64,000 nucleotides of DNA from Candidatus Woesearchaeota archaeon (GTDB lineage Archaea > Nanobdellota > Nanobdellia > Woesearchaeales > B29-G15): contig JAFCCU010000003.1 in NCBI GenBank assembly GCA_017610005.1, forward strand, positions 1 through 64,000, in the 5' to 3' direction. Below, one piece after another: positions 28,827 to 37,951 of the stretch (the stretch's first letter is position 1; each line of letters begins with the position of its first letter). The position numbers and the translations under genes were made by a program. The notes under the pieces were generated by a model, which saw only the letters and a program-made list of their open reading frames with translations, ran no database searches and had not been told where the DNA came from.

Positions 28827-29667
28827 AACATTTTTGACTTAATTTATTAATACTTCCGTGTAAACACAGAATTAGATATCTTATTTTGCCAGGATTAAAA
28901 TCAGATGGTTTTTGTCTAAAGCTCCCAAAGTCTTTAACATCGTATTTATCTTTCTCTCTTATTAAAACAGGACATAAAACAACGTTTAATTGACTATGAT
29001 CTTGTTTACCCCATAACATAGATATTTTAGTCATAATCTTTTTATTTTCTAAATCCATGCATTTTTTTCTTAAAGTATTTATTCGATCCAATGTTTTATT
29101 TTTATCAGAAATATATGTTATTAGTTGATTTCTCAAACAGTCTTTTCCTGAATCGACAACTCCAGGAGGATTATTTTTATCGCTACTTGCTTTTACTTCA
29201 CATATTATTAAGGAAAGATTGCTACCATCAGTTTCATATCCTAAGATATCTATTCCTCTTGAAGATCTATCAGACAATTCTTTATATTTTATATTAGAAA
29301 CAGGCATTGTAGTTTTGAATAATTCTTCAAGACAAATACTTGCCAAGATTTCTGCAAATTCGGATCTTTGAACTGAGAAATTATTAACATCAGAAACATT
29401 GTTTTCAACAGGAATACTAACTTTTAGAAGATTTTTAATATGCTTCTCAATATCTTTTTCACTAAAACCTGTTTCATCTAATTGTTTTTTTAAATTTGAA
29501 TAATCTAAGTATAATTCTCTAATTACAGGTTTAAGGAGATTTATTAGTTTTTCTTCCCAACCATCTTTATTAGCCCATTCAAATGCTTGATATAAATGAT
29601 CTAGTTTAGTTTGATTGTGTAATTCTTTTAACTCATCTTTTATATTTACATTTATCACACAAGACAC
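28792..29667 (-). CDS. HamA-like (DUF1837-type) PD-(D/E)XK protein
   Basis: 'RSEFAEILASICLEELF...YKELSDRSSRGIDILGYE...LIICEVKAS' layout; partner of adjacent helicase. Confidence 0.6.
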   Translation of the reverse strand: MSCVINVNIKDELKELHNQTKLDHLYQAFEWANKDGWEEKLINLLKPVIRELYLDYSNLKKQLDETGFSEKDIEKHIKNLLKVSIPVENNVSDVNNFSVQRSEFAEILASICLEELFKTTMPVSNIKYKELSDRSSRGIDILGYETDGSNLSLIICEVKASSDKNNPPGVVDSGKDCLRNQLITYISDKNKTLDRINTLRKKCMDLENKKIMTKISMLWGKQDHSQLNVVLCPVLIREKDKYDVKDFGSFRQKPSDFNPGKIRYLILCLHGSINKLSQKCYEEASKHDKFE

Positions 29668-31179
29668 CTACACATTATTTTTCTCACAATTATTATTTAA
29701 ATCCTTTGGCTGAGAATGACCAGTGACTAACTGATTTAATTTCCTTAATATCTCTACTTCTGCGAATGTATCAAGTTCGCAGTAAATTTCTAAGTCTTTT
29801 CTTATTTTGGCAACTTCTTCCGAGGGAACATCTTCTAAGCAAATTTTTTCGTAAGATGTTGAAGCGTCTCCTCCATTAGCAATATCTAACTCATCATATG
29901 ATAAATCTGTTAGTGCTGGTAAAACCTTTTTTAATGATGCTGAGCCATCTTGGATAGGATCATAATAGTAGAAGCTTCTGAATGGGATTATTAGGTCGTT
30001 AAATCGTCCTAATATTACTAACCCCCATTTTTGATATTCTGGGCAGTATTCAATGAGTTCTTTTATTACTCCTATTTCAAATCCTTGATTCCAAGCAAGT
30101 ATAGTTCCTTTATTTCCTAAATGTTCTTTCATAGATTCCAGAATCGGTTTTCTTGGGTCTGCTTTCTCGTCTGCTAAGAAAGATATGTGCTTTAGCCCTC
30201 CATCTGGCTCTTCTTGAATATGGAGGGAATATTGGAAGGCTATTCTCTTGTATGGAGTCATTCCATCATATATAGGGATGCACGGGTTAATTGTTTCAAA
30301 ATCAAAGTAGTATATGGGGTAATTTAATGTACCTAAGAACTGTTTTATCGCTTCTGTATGGATAAAATTTTTGCCTGATACTTCACAATCTCTTTGTATT
30401 TGTTGTTTGTCAGAGAGCTTAGAATCGCTAGGAATGTCCTTGATAGTGAGAATGTTGTTTTTATACAATTCCCAAGATCTCTTTCCTCCTCTTGTTAGAG
30501 AGAAAACACTGTTTTTTGGAAGAAAACCCCAGCAATTACTTATCAAAGCACAATCATAAGGTTTCGAACAATTTTCATGAATATCAACTGAAGGTTTCTC
30601 ACCATCAAGTATTTTCTTCATGTCAGCAATCCTATCTTCAATGCCTACTAAAAACTCCTCAACTTGAACAGTAATATCTTCTTTCTTGAATAATATATCT
30701 GCTTCAATATCACCTTGTTTAACATATTCATTATTAATGAACATTAAAAAACAATTCTTGATTTTAAGACCTGATTTCTCATAAACCAATTTTTGGAATG
30801 AGACATCGTGAATATTAACATCCTTAACTTCTGTAGAAGATTTAACTTCAATTATATCCCAAGATCCATCCTTATTTGGAACAAGGATGTCACCACGACT
30901 AAACAAACCATCAATCATGAAACCAGGTTCGAATAAAGGTTTGTTTTCTTTGAGTAGTTTCTTAGTAGCGTTAATGTTTACCATAAACCCCTCTTCAGAA
31001 ACATTAATACCCTCAGGAAACAAAGAAGTCGCTAAAACACCAATCGCTGTTCCAGTATCAAAAATCTTCTGCTGAGAAGCATCAACTTCAGGAATCTTAC
31101 TCTTATCATTGACCAAAGTCCAAAGAAGTTTAGAACATTGAAGACCTGCAAGATATTTGGATTTGGTTAAGAGTACCAT
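29668..31179 (-). CDS. DUF2779-type protein: Cas4-like PD-(D/E)XK N-terminus fused to DnaQ/RNase H-like domain
   Basis: 'SKYLAGLQCSKLLW...GTAIG...RGDILV...WDIIEVKSST' and 'YYFDFETINPCIP' ... 'ILAWNQGFE'. Confidence 0.7.
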   Translation of the reverse strand: MVLLTKSKYLAGLQCSKLLWTLVNDKSKIPEVDASQQKIFDTGTAIGVLATSLFPEGINVSEEGFMVNINATKKLLKENKPLFEPGFMIDGLFSRGDILVPNKDGSWDIIEVKSSTEVKDVNIHDVSFQKLVYEKSGLKIKNCFLMFINNEYVKQGDIEADILFKKEDITVQVEEFLVGIEDRIADMKKILDGEKPSVDIHENCSKPYDCALISNCWGFLPKNSVFSLTRGGKRSWELYKNNILTIKDIPSDSKLSDKQQIQRDCEVSGKNFIHTEAIKQFLGTLNYPIYYFDFETINPCIPIYDGMTPYKRIAFQYSLHIQEEPDGGLKHISFLADEKADPRKPILESMKEHLGNKGTILAWNQGFEIGVIKELIEYCPEYQKWGLVILGRFNDLIIPFRSFYYYDPIQDGSASLKKVLPALTDLSYDELDIANGGDASTSYEKICLEDVPSEEVAKIRKDLEIYCELDTFAEVEILRKLNQLVTGHSQPKDLNNNCEKNNV

Positions 31180-31856
31180 TATTGAACCTTCCTCACAATT
31201 TCTTTAAAATCTGTAATAACATTTTCTTGATAGAAACTAAATATTTCTTTATCAGAATAGTTAATCTTATTGCTAGCATCTTCTTTTTTATGAATAAAGA
31301 AAGGTGACGCATTTTTTTCAAATAAAGGCAGTATGAATTTAGTAATTTCTGATTTCCCCCCTTCTTTAAAATAAGAAGCAAATTCTTTGTTAACATTTCT
31401 GGAAGATTCAAAGATATAAAATATTCTTTTGAGAGGCACATCAAACTCTGAACTAAGATTTTTCAATCGTTCTTTATAATTATCATTTTTAACTAAATCC
31501 CTATTCCAACCAATAGTTGTCTTGACTTCTATAATCGCCCAATTCACATTATTCTTTTTTACTAAGATATCAGGTCTTAATTTATTTTGTTTATATTCCA
31601 ATAAGATTTTATAGTTTGAAGAAAGAGACGCTCTCAAATATCTAGCAATTAAATCTTGAAATATATCTGATAATGCGTAATCAATGTTTCTGTTTGCATT
31701 CTTCTTATATTCAAATTGAGCAACCCGGATTTTAAATAAGTCATAAAATATTTGATATGTTAAATCAGAATTACAAGAACTTAATTGACCCTCTCCTAAT
31801 GCTTTAAGAAAATTACCAAAATGTTTTGATACGGTTAAATCGCATTTTTTTTTCAT
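31179..31856 (-). CDS. Predicted PD-(D/E)XK nuclease
   Basis: 'RPDILVKKNNVNWAIIEVKT' D-ExK signature. Confidence 0.6.
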   Translation of the reverse strand: MKKKCDLTVSKHFGNFLKALGEGQLSSCNSDLTYQIFYDLFKIRVAQFEYKKNANRNIDYALSDIFQDLIARYLRASLSSNYKILLEYKQNKLRPDILVKKNNVNWAIIEVKTTIGWNRDLVKNDNYKERLKNLSSEFDVPLKRIFYIFESSRNVNKEFASYFKEGGKSEITKFILPLFEKNASPFFIHKKEDASNKINYSDKEIFSFYQENVITDFKEIVRKVQ

Positions 31857-32155
31857 TCCCTGTTCCTCAGTTGTTTTGAAAAAGGATCCAATCCATCAAG
31901 AAAATATAAAATTTCTTCAAAAATATTATGTGTTGATTTATCAATAGATTCTTGAATTTTATCAAACTTGCTTAGTTGTCCTCTTAAAAATTTCCCAAAT
32001 ATGAAATGTCCTTTGACATATATTTTTAAAGCATCTAAAAATGCACTTTTACCACTATTATTCTTCCCAATTAAAACTAATGCGTTCTGATTGTTTTCAA
32101 CTGTTTCATTCTTAATTGCTCGAAAATTTCCAATAGTGACTTTCTCAATTCTCAT
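31853..32155 (-). CDS. Truncated AAA/ABC ATPase (N-terminal Walker A portion only)
   Basis: 'MRIEKVTIGNFRAIKNETVENNQNALVLIGKNNSGKSAFLDAL'; only 100 aa. Confidence 0.65.
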   Translation of the reverse strand: MRIEKVTIGNFRAIKNETVENNQNALVLIGKNNSGKSAFLDALKIYVKGHFIFGKFLRGQLSKFDKIQESIDKSTHNIFEEILYFLDGLDPFSKQLRNRE

Positions 32156-32991
32156 TTTTCTTTCTTCCTGATAACTTCATCAATAGTTTTTTTATCTTTA
32201 TTTTTCCACTCTATCCAACCATTTGCTCTTCTTCCAAGAATGACTGCAGCAGCTGCACTTGGAGAGTTAAATAAATGGTCTTCAGTAAATTCTAAAATAT
32301 TCTCTTTTGGAACTAATATTTTTTCCCCTTTTAGTTCTTGACGCATACCAATAACCCAACTTCTTGCAGAAGCTGATTCTTTAATATTGCAAGTTGAGCC
32401 TTTATGAACTAGTAATCCATCTTCGATCATAACACCTTTAGCAGATGCATCCTTACCCTTACAAAATATTAAATCTTTTTGAGTTGTTTTTAATTCATCA
32501 AATATTGGAAAGCCAAGAGTTGCAATTATTATTTTTAAATCATCAAAAAAAGTAAGCGTCAAATCTTTATCTGAATTAGATAAGGTAGGAGAAGAAGTTC
32601 CTTTTTCATTATATATTATACATCTATTTATTTTCAACGCTAAAGTATAAGAATAATCTTCTAAAAATCTAGCATGAACTTTATTTAGTTCCTTATCAAT
32701 AGCAGAACAAAAACAGATTGCTAATTTCCAATCTTTTTTCTGATGTTGTTTTATTCTTGTTCGCAAGTCTTCTGTTTCACCAATATAAATCTCCGGTTTT
32801 GTTACAAAATCTTGTTCAGAGTTAATAAGAAAGTATATGCCAGGTCTTTTTAATTCATCTATATCCTTCAACCTATCCATCTTATTTCTTGGAATAACAT
32901 AAGCTTTTGTCATAGAACTGTTAATAGTACACTCCTTAATCCCTTTGGGATCTCCATCAGTCAAATAAATTTTAATTGTTCTTCCTCTCAT
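32152..32991 (-). CDS. GIY-YIG nuclease with C-terminal DUF4357
   Basis: 'GIYFLINSE...EIYIGETEDLRTRIKQH' and 'SPSAAAAVILGRRANGWIEWKNKD'. Confidence 0.8.
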   Translation of the reverse strand: MRGRTIKIYLTDGDPKGIKECTINSSMTKAYVIPRNKMDRLKDIDELKRPGIYFLINSEQDFVTKPEIYIGETEDLRTRIKQHQKKDWKLAICFCSAIDKELNKVHARFLEDYSYTLALKINRCIIYNEKGTSSPTLSNSDKDLTLTFFDDLKIIIATLGFPIFDELKTTQKDLIFCKGKDASAKGVMIEDGLLVHKGSTCNIKESASARSWVIGMRQELKGEKILVPKENILEFTEDHLFNSPSAAAAVILGRRANGWIEWKNKDKKTIDEVIRKKEK

Positions 32992-33012
32992 CTTAGCACC
33001 TAATCAACCATT

Positions 33013-34614
33013 TCATTTTCTCCGATTAATTCTTCTATTTTTTAATTTATTCCAAATTTTACGAATTTCTTTAACCTCTTTATTGCTAAGTTCTAAATTA
33101 TCTTCTAAAAGAATTTTGTCATTAATATCCAAAACCATTTCTATCTCTTTTGATCGGATGTGTTTATCAATTCTTTTTGGATCTAATAAATCCATTCCTT
33201 TAGTGGGCAAAGGTAACATCTCGCATTCTGATGGTTCAAATGTGAGTACACCACCACCATAACTCCTACCCATCAACTCAGCATACACCAATGTGAGGCT
33301 GTTTAGAAAAGCAGCTATTACTTTGTCTTTATTAGGATGTAATATTTTAACCCGATGTATTGTATCAGTGGAAGTTGCTCCATTTAAATTTTGAATCAGT
33401 TTAGGGTATTCATGAACTTGTCGAAGCATAAATGCATCGGGTACATGAACGCTTGGAACTATAAACCATTTTTTTCTGATTCTACATTTATATCCTTTAT
33501 GAGCTAAGTTTTTCTCTCCATAATCAATATAACTTCTTTCATTCACATTTAATTTTTCATATTCTTTATCTTCAGGATAGAACATATATGAAGGCAAATT
33601 GTCATTTATATTTATTTCCCAATCATTTTTACTAAATAATATTCCTTTAAGATGATTGCTTCTGGTAACAATATTTAGTGTAGACTTTGATAATTTCCTA
33701 TCAAAAATTTCGTTTGGTTTTAAAATAAAAAAATTATTTCTTCCAGTAACTACACCTACATCAACATCAATGTATTTACTAGCCAAATCACATTTAGTTT
33801 TCTCTCGAATACCATGCAAGAAATTTATTTCATTTTTTTCTAAAAAATAATAAGTCCACTTATCTTTTGAATGAAGTAAGTCTTTTGCTTCAAGATTGGC
33901 CAATTTTTTTGAAGTCACTGATTCTAGTTCAGTTTCATCTGTTAACTCTAAAGTCCTTATCTGTGATGTTTTTTTACCATCTTTTTCCGCTAAAATAAGA
34001 ACTACTTCCTGTTGAACTTTAGAAAATAATAATTTTTGGAATGTAATAATAGTTATCTCACAAAACTCATCAGACAAGAATTTTCTAGTGTCTGCAGCAT
34101 AATTCACTTGAAATAATTCAGCAGGAATTACCATGCCTAAACGACCATCTTTTTTGAGTAATTTAGAGCATATAACTAAAAATGGCACCCATATATTTGT
34201 CAATCTATTAGGATATAAACCAAATGAATTCATTAGTTTAAATGCAGTTTCTCTATATTCTTCAACAAAATTTTGATATCTTATGAATGGAGGATTTCCT
34301 AAAACCCCATCAAACATAATTCCATTTTCTATAAATTTTTTTGCTTGAGTAAAAAAGTCACCATCAATATGCGTTCCAGTGAAATTATTTTGCTTATATA
34401 TCTTTTTGATTTTATTCCCTTCTTTAGGATCCAATTCAATCGAAGTAACATTTACATTTTTTCCCAATTCAACAATTGACTTTACAAATGATCCATCACC
34501 AGCACTAGGCTCAAGAACATCATTTGAAACTTCTAATACCCATTTTGATAAGAATTGTGAAACTAGTTCAGGAGTATAATAACCACCTCTTAATTTGTCG
34601 TAATTAACTTTCAT
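33013..34614 (-). CDS. N6-adenine DNA methyltransferase (Eco57I-like)
   Basis: 'VLEPSAGDGSFVKSI', 'GVLGNPPFIRYQNF'. Confidence 0.88.
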   Translation of the reverse strand: MKVNYDKLRGGYYTPELVSQFLSKWVLEVSNDVLEPSAGDGSFVKSIVELGKNVNVTSIELDPKEGNKIKKIYKQNNFTGTHIDGDFFTQAKKFIENGIMFDGVLGNPPFIRYQNFVEEYRETAFKLMNSFGLYPNRLTNIWVPFLVICSKLLKKDGRLGMVIPAELFQVNYAADTRKFLSDEFCEITIITFQKLLFSKVQQEVVLILAEKDGKKTSQIRTLELTDETELESVTSKKLANLEAKDLLHSKDKWTYYFLEKNEINFLHGIREKTKCDLASKYIDVDVGVVTGRNNFFILKPNEIFDRKLSKSTLNIVTRSNHLKGILFSKNDWEININDNLPSYMFYPEDKEYEKLNVNERSYIDYGEKNLAHKGYKCRIRKKWFIVPSVHVPDAFMLRQVHEYPKLIQNLNGATSTDTIHRVKILHPNKDKVIAAFLNSLTLVYAELMGRSYGGGVLTFEPSECEMLPLPTKGMDLLDPKRIDKHIRSKEIEMVLDINDKILLEDNLELSNKEVKEIRKIWNKLKNRRINRRK

Positions 34615-37600
34615 TATTCGATACCATTTCTAGTTCTGTATATTCTTCAAAGTGTTTTTTCTCTTCTTTTGTGAAGTAGTAAATTTTATCAATTTCAGAA
34701 AATAACTTATTATTTAATGCATTATATTTACGCAATAACAGAGTTTTATCTTTACCAGACTTACATTTCTGAATTTTGAGTCTTAATTCTATTATCTCTT
34801 TTGTTGTTTTAGGAATAGATTCATACTTAGATTCAAATTTAGGGAAAGGTATTTTTGAAATAAATTGTTTACCATGAGAACCGTAACCCCCTCTAAATAT
34901 ACTAGCTCTACTCCGAACAAATGTTTCTATTATTGGATGAGATAAGATTCCAAAAATAAATAATAAGGGAGTATCTAAAGATTTGGATCTTAATGCATAA
35001 TATGGTCCATTACCTCCTCCGGTTATTGTAATATTATTACTATCTATATTATATCGTGGTTCTAAAGACAATACTGGCCAAATCATTTTTGGAGTATCAT
35101 TAAATTTTATTAAACTTTGAGATCTTCCAAATTGATACCAAGTTGTTTTATTTTGTATGCTCCTCTTCTCAAGATCCTTTTTAAAACTTAGAAGATATTC
35201 ATATGCAAGAGGATATTTTTTTTCCATAACTTTTTCTTCGATTAATTCGGCAGTTTTCTTATTTACATTATAAGGGAAAATCATATAACTATTTGCCTTT
35301 GGTATGCCAAACGGCTCCAAGATTACGTCATATAAACAAGGTCTGAGAATTAATTTTTCAATTTTGTGTTCTTTTCCATTTTTATCATCAAAAATAACAT
35401 AATCTTTTGATTCTTTCTTTGGTTTAATTATGTAAATTTTATCAGCACTTGTTTGCAAACCTACAAATATATCTGCGTAAGTATCTAATGTTGATAGATT
35501 CTCATCAGCATTCATTCTATCAAAAACATGTGATATTTCTTTAGGAACAAATACCCATGGATCTTCAGTTAGCTTATCTGCAGATAATTCACTTAGCACT
35601 TGATCTTCTTTCAATGCCCATTCATTAATCTTATTTACGAATTCGTAATTAATTTTACCTTTAGATTTATCTTTGTTCAAAATAAGAATACAAGTATATG
35701 TGGCAGTTTTTGATTTGAATACTTGGGTGATCCCAAAATGAGTAAGTAAATCAATGTTTGACTTATCAATAATTAATTTTCTCAAAGATTTACCTGCTTT
35801 AATAACAAAAAATTTGTGCGGAACTATATATCCCAAGATTCCTTGTGAATTTAAAAAACTTAATGACCGTTCTATAAAAAGGAAATACTTGTCATAATTA
35901 TTACTTTTTGAAGTTAAGTAGTTTGATTTATCGCTTTGATAGAACTCTACTTCCTTTGGAGAGTATTTCACCATGTTTTGTATCCTGATATAAGGTGGAT
36001 TGCCAACAATTATGTCAAATCCTCCCTCGTAAAAGATATCTTTAAATGACGTTTTTAAATCAAATGGATTAATAGATATTAGTTGTTTATCATCAATAAC
36101 ATCATCAGAAAAATCAAAGAAGGTTTCATCAATCAAACTATTTCCCCAATGAATATTTGAATCAAGTTTGGGTAATACTGGTTTTTTGAAAGTTGAAATA
36201 TAATGTTCTATCTCATCTTCAGTAACATCTTCTAAAAGTTTTACTAATAAACTGAATTTAGCTACTTGAACTGCTTGGTAATCAATGTCAACACCAAATA
36301 GGTTGTTTTCTAAAATGTCTCTTTTTTCTTTAAGAGTTAATTTCCATTCACCATCACTTGTTTTAAACACTGATGATTTATGTTTAGTAGGATTATTTTC
36401 TACATAATATTTTAATTTTCGGCTCATTAAGGCTTTAAATGCAGATAATAAGAATACACCTGATCCACAAGCAATATCTGCCAATTTAATTTTGATTAGT
36501 TTATCAATATCATTAGATTCATTAAATGAAGATATTGATCTATCAACAATTTTATCAACAATATAATCAGGAGTTGTAATCGCACCTTGTTGGTGAACAA
36601 TTTCCTCTTTAACACAAACTTCAATTTTTTTATTAATAAGCCTAATTTCTTTAGATAAGAATAGCTCATAAATATCACCAAGCATTGAAGGTTCAACAAT
36701 GGAGAATGCAAATGGGCTCAGCGGATAATATAAACTTTTAAAAATATCAATTAAGATTTTATCATCAAGTTTCATTTCAAAAGAAAGCTTATCTTCTATG
36801 AAATCAAACAAACCAGAATCGTATTTTTTATCAGCTTCAACAAATATTTTTTTCAATTCCCCATAATTTTTTACTTCTTTAAGCTTTTCATAATTTTCAA
36901 ATTCACGATCTTCACATATTCTTAGAAAAATGATTCTATTTATTGTTTGTTGAACTAAAAAATTAATTTGATCAATTGGTAATTTAGTATTATTTTTAAC
37001 TATATTTTTAGCAATATTTACTCTCCATTCTTCAATCTGATTCAAAAAATATTGATCAAATAATTCAATTCCTTTTACAGGTTTATTTTTAGGAAAAAGA
37101 TTCAGCAGAGATCCATTGATAATTTCTTCTTTCGAAATTAGAGATTTTATTTCATCAAATTTATCCACATATTCATCATATGAATATATTACATAACGAG
37201 CATTTTTTTCGGAATCATCTGCTTTTGGTCTAAATCTAGTATCATACACAACTAAATTTTCAAAATTAAAGAGGATAGATATAGATAAATTAGCGTTCCA
37301 ACCATAACGTCTTACTTGAAAAGCTGATGGTTTTGATGTAGTAATATTAACAAATGGTTTTTTAGCTTCTACAAAAAGTACTCTAGAAGCGTTCAGTCTT
37401 AAAGTATAATCTGGTTTCTTCTTGTGTTTTTCTTCATCTATCTCTATGGATTCTTCTTGTACCACATCACGGAAAAAATGAAGCTGCCTTTCTTTATTTG
37501 AAACATCCCAACCCATTATTTCCAAGAATGAATTAATAAAATCAGTTCTAACTTGTGTTTCATTATATGTTTTTTTAAGATATTCTTCCCTATTTGATTC

Positions 37601-37651
37601 ATAGAGATCCACAAGCTTTTTCATACCTTCTTTATCATGAGTTATCTCCAT
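34604..37651 (-). CDS. Type IIG restriction-modification enzyme (Eco57I-like, nuclease-methylase fusion)
   Basis: N-terminal 'KPDYTLRLNASRVLFVEAKKP'; 'LADIACGSGVFLLSAF'; 'IVGNPPYIRIQN'. Confidence 0.9.
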   Translation of the reverse strand: MEITHDKEGMKKLVDLYESNREEYLKKTYNETQVRTDFINSFLEIMGWDVSNKERQLHFFRDVVQEESIEIDEEKHKKKPDYTLRLNASRVLFVEAKKPFVNITTSKPSAFQVRRYGWNANLSISILFNFENLVVYDTRFRPKADDSEKNARYVIYSYDEYVDKFDEIKSLISKEEIINGSLLNLFPKNKPVKGIELFDQYFLNQIEEWRVNIAKNIVKNNTKLPIDQINFLVQQTINRIIFLRICEDREFENYEKLKEVKNYGELKKIFVEADKKYDSGLFDFIEDKLSFEMKLDDKILIDIFKSLYYPLSPFAFSIVEPSMLGDIYELFLSKEIRLINKKIEVCVKEEIVHQQGAITTPDYIVDKIVDRSISSFNESNDIDKLIKIKLADIACGSGVFLLSAFKALMSRKLKYYVENNPTKHKSSVFKTSDGEWKLTLKEKRDILENNLFGVDIDYQAVQVAKFSLLVKLLEDVTEDEIEHYISTFKKPVLPKLDSNIHWGNSLIDETFFDFSDDVIDDKQLISINPFDLKTSFKDIFYEGGFDIIVGNPPYIRIQNMVKYSPKEVEFYQSDKSNYLTSKSNNYDKYFLFIERSLSFLNSQGILGYIVPHKFFVIKAGKSLRKLIIDKSNIDLLTHFGITQVFKSKTATYTCILILNKDKSKGKINYEFVNKINEWALKEDQVLSELSADKLTEDPWVFVPKEISHVFDRMNADENLSTLDTYADIFVGLQTSADKIYIIKPKKESKDYVIFDDKNGKEHKIEKLILRPCLYDVILEPFGIPKANSYMIFPYNVNKKTAELIEEKVMEKKYPLAYEYLLSFKKDLEKRSIQNKTTWYQFGRSQSLIKFNDTPKMIWPVLSLEPRYNIDSNNITITGGGNGPYYALRSKSLDTPLLFIFGILSHPIIETFVRSRASIFRGGYGSHGKQFISKIPFPKFESKYESIPKTTKEIIELRLKIQKCKSGKDKTLLLRKYNALNNKLFSEIDKIYYFTKEEKKHFEEYTELEMVSNNES

Positions 37652-37797
37652 TATTGGTCTCCCCCATCTTCCGATATTTGTTTTTCCATTAGAATTTCAA
37701 ATTGTCGTGACACAATCCAACCTTTATTTTTACAGAATTCTTTGTATTTATCATAAAGTTCTTCATTAACTCGAAGAGTCACGTTTTTTGTTGCCAT
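37651..37797 (-). CDS. Small ribbon-helix-helix-like regulator (48 aa; not in supplied ORF track)
   Basis: Manual translation MATKNVTLRVNEELYDKYKEFCKNKGWIVSRQFEILMEKQISEDGGDQ; stop overlaps the next gene's ATG (TAATG). Confidence 0.75.
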   Translation of the reverse strand: MATKNVTLRVNEELYDKYKEFCKNKGWIVSRQFEILMEKQISEDGGDQ

Positions 37798-37846
37798 TTT
37801 TAGCCCCCTCTGGATGTGTTGATTAGTATAGTTATTACAATTGATT

Positions 37847-37864
37847 ACATTTGTATATAAATGT
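37847..37864. promoter_or_regulatory. Putative promoter/operator of defence operon (ACATTTGTATATAAATGT)
   Basis: Inverted repeat arms ACATTT/AAATGT over an AT-rich TATA-like core, ~50 bp upstream of the RHH gene. Confidence 0.4.
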
Positions 37865-37951
37865 TGTGATGTGAGTGATATTTAAGAGAAATCAGGAACG
37901 TTTTTACTGACAAGTCAATTTGATTTAATCCTTAATCCCATTCTTTAATCC

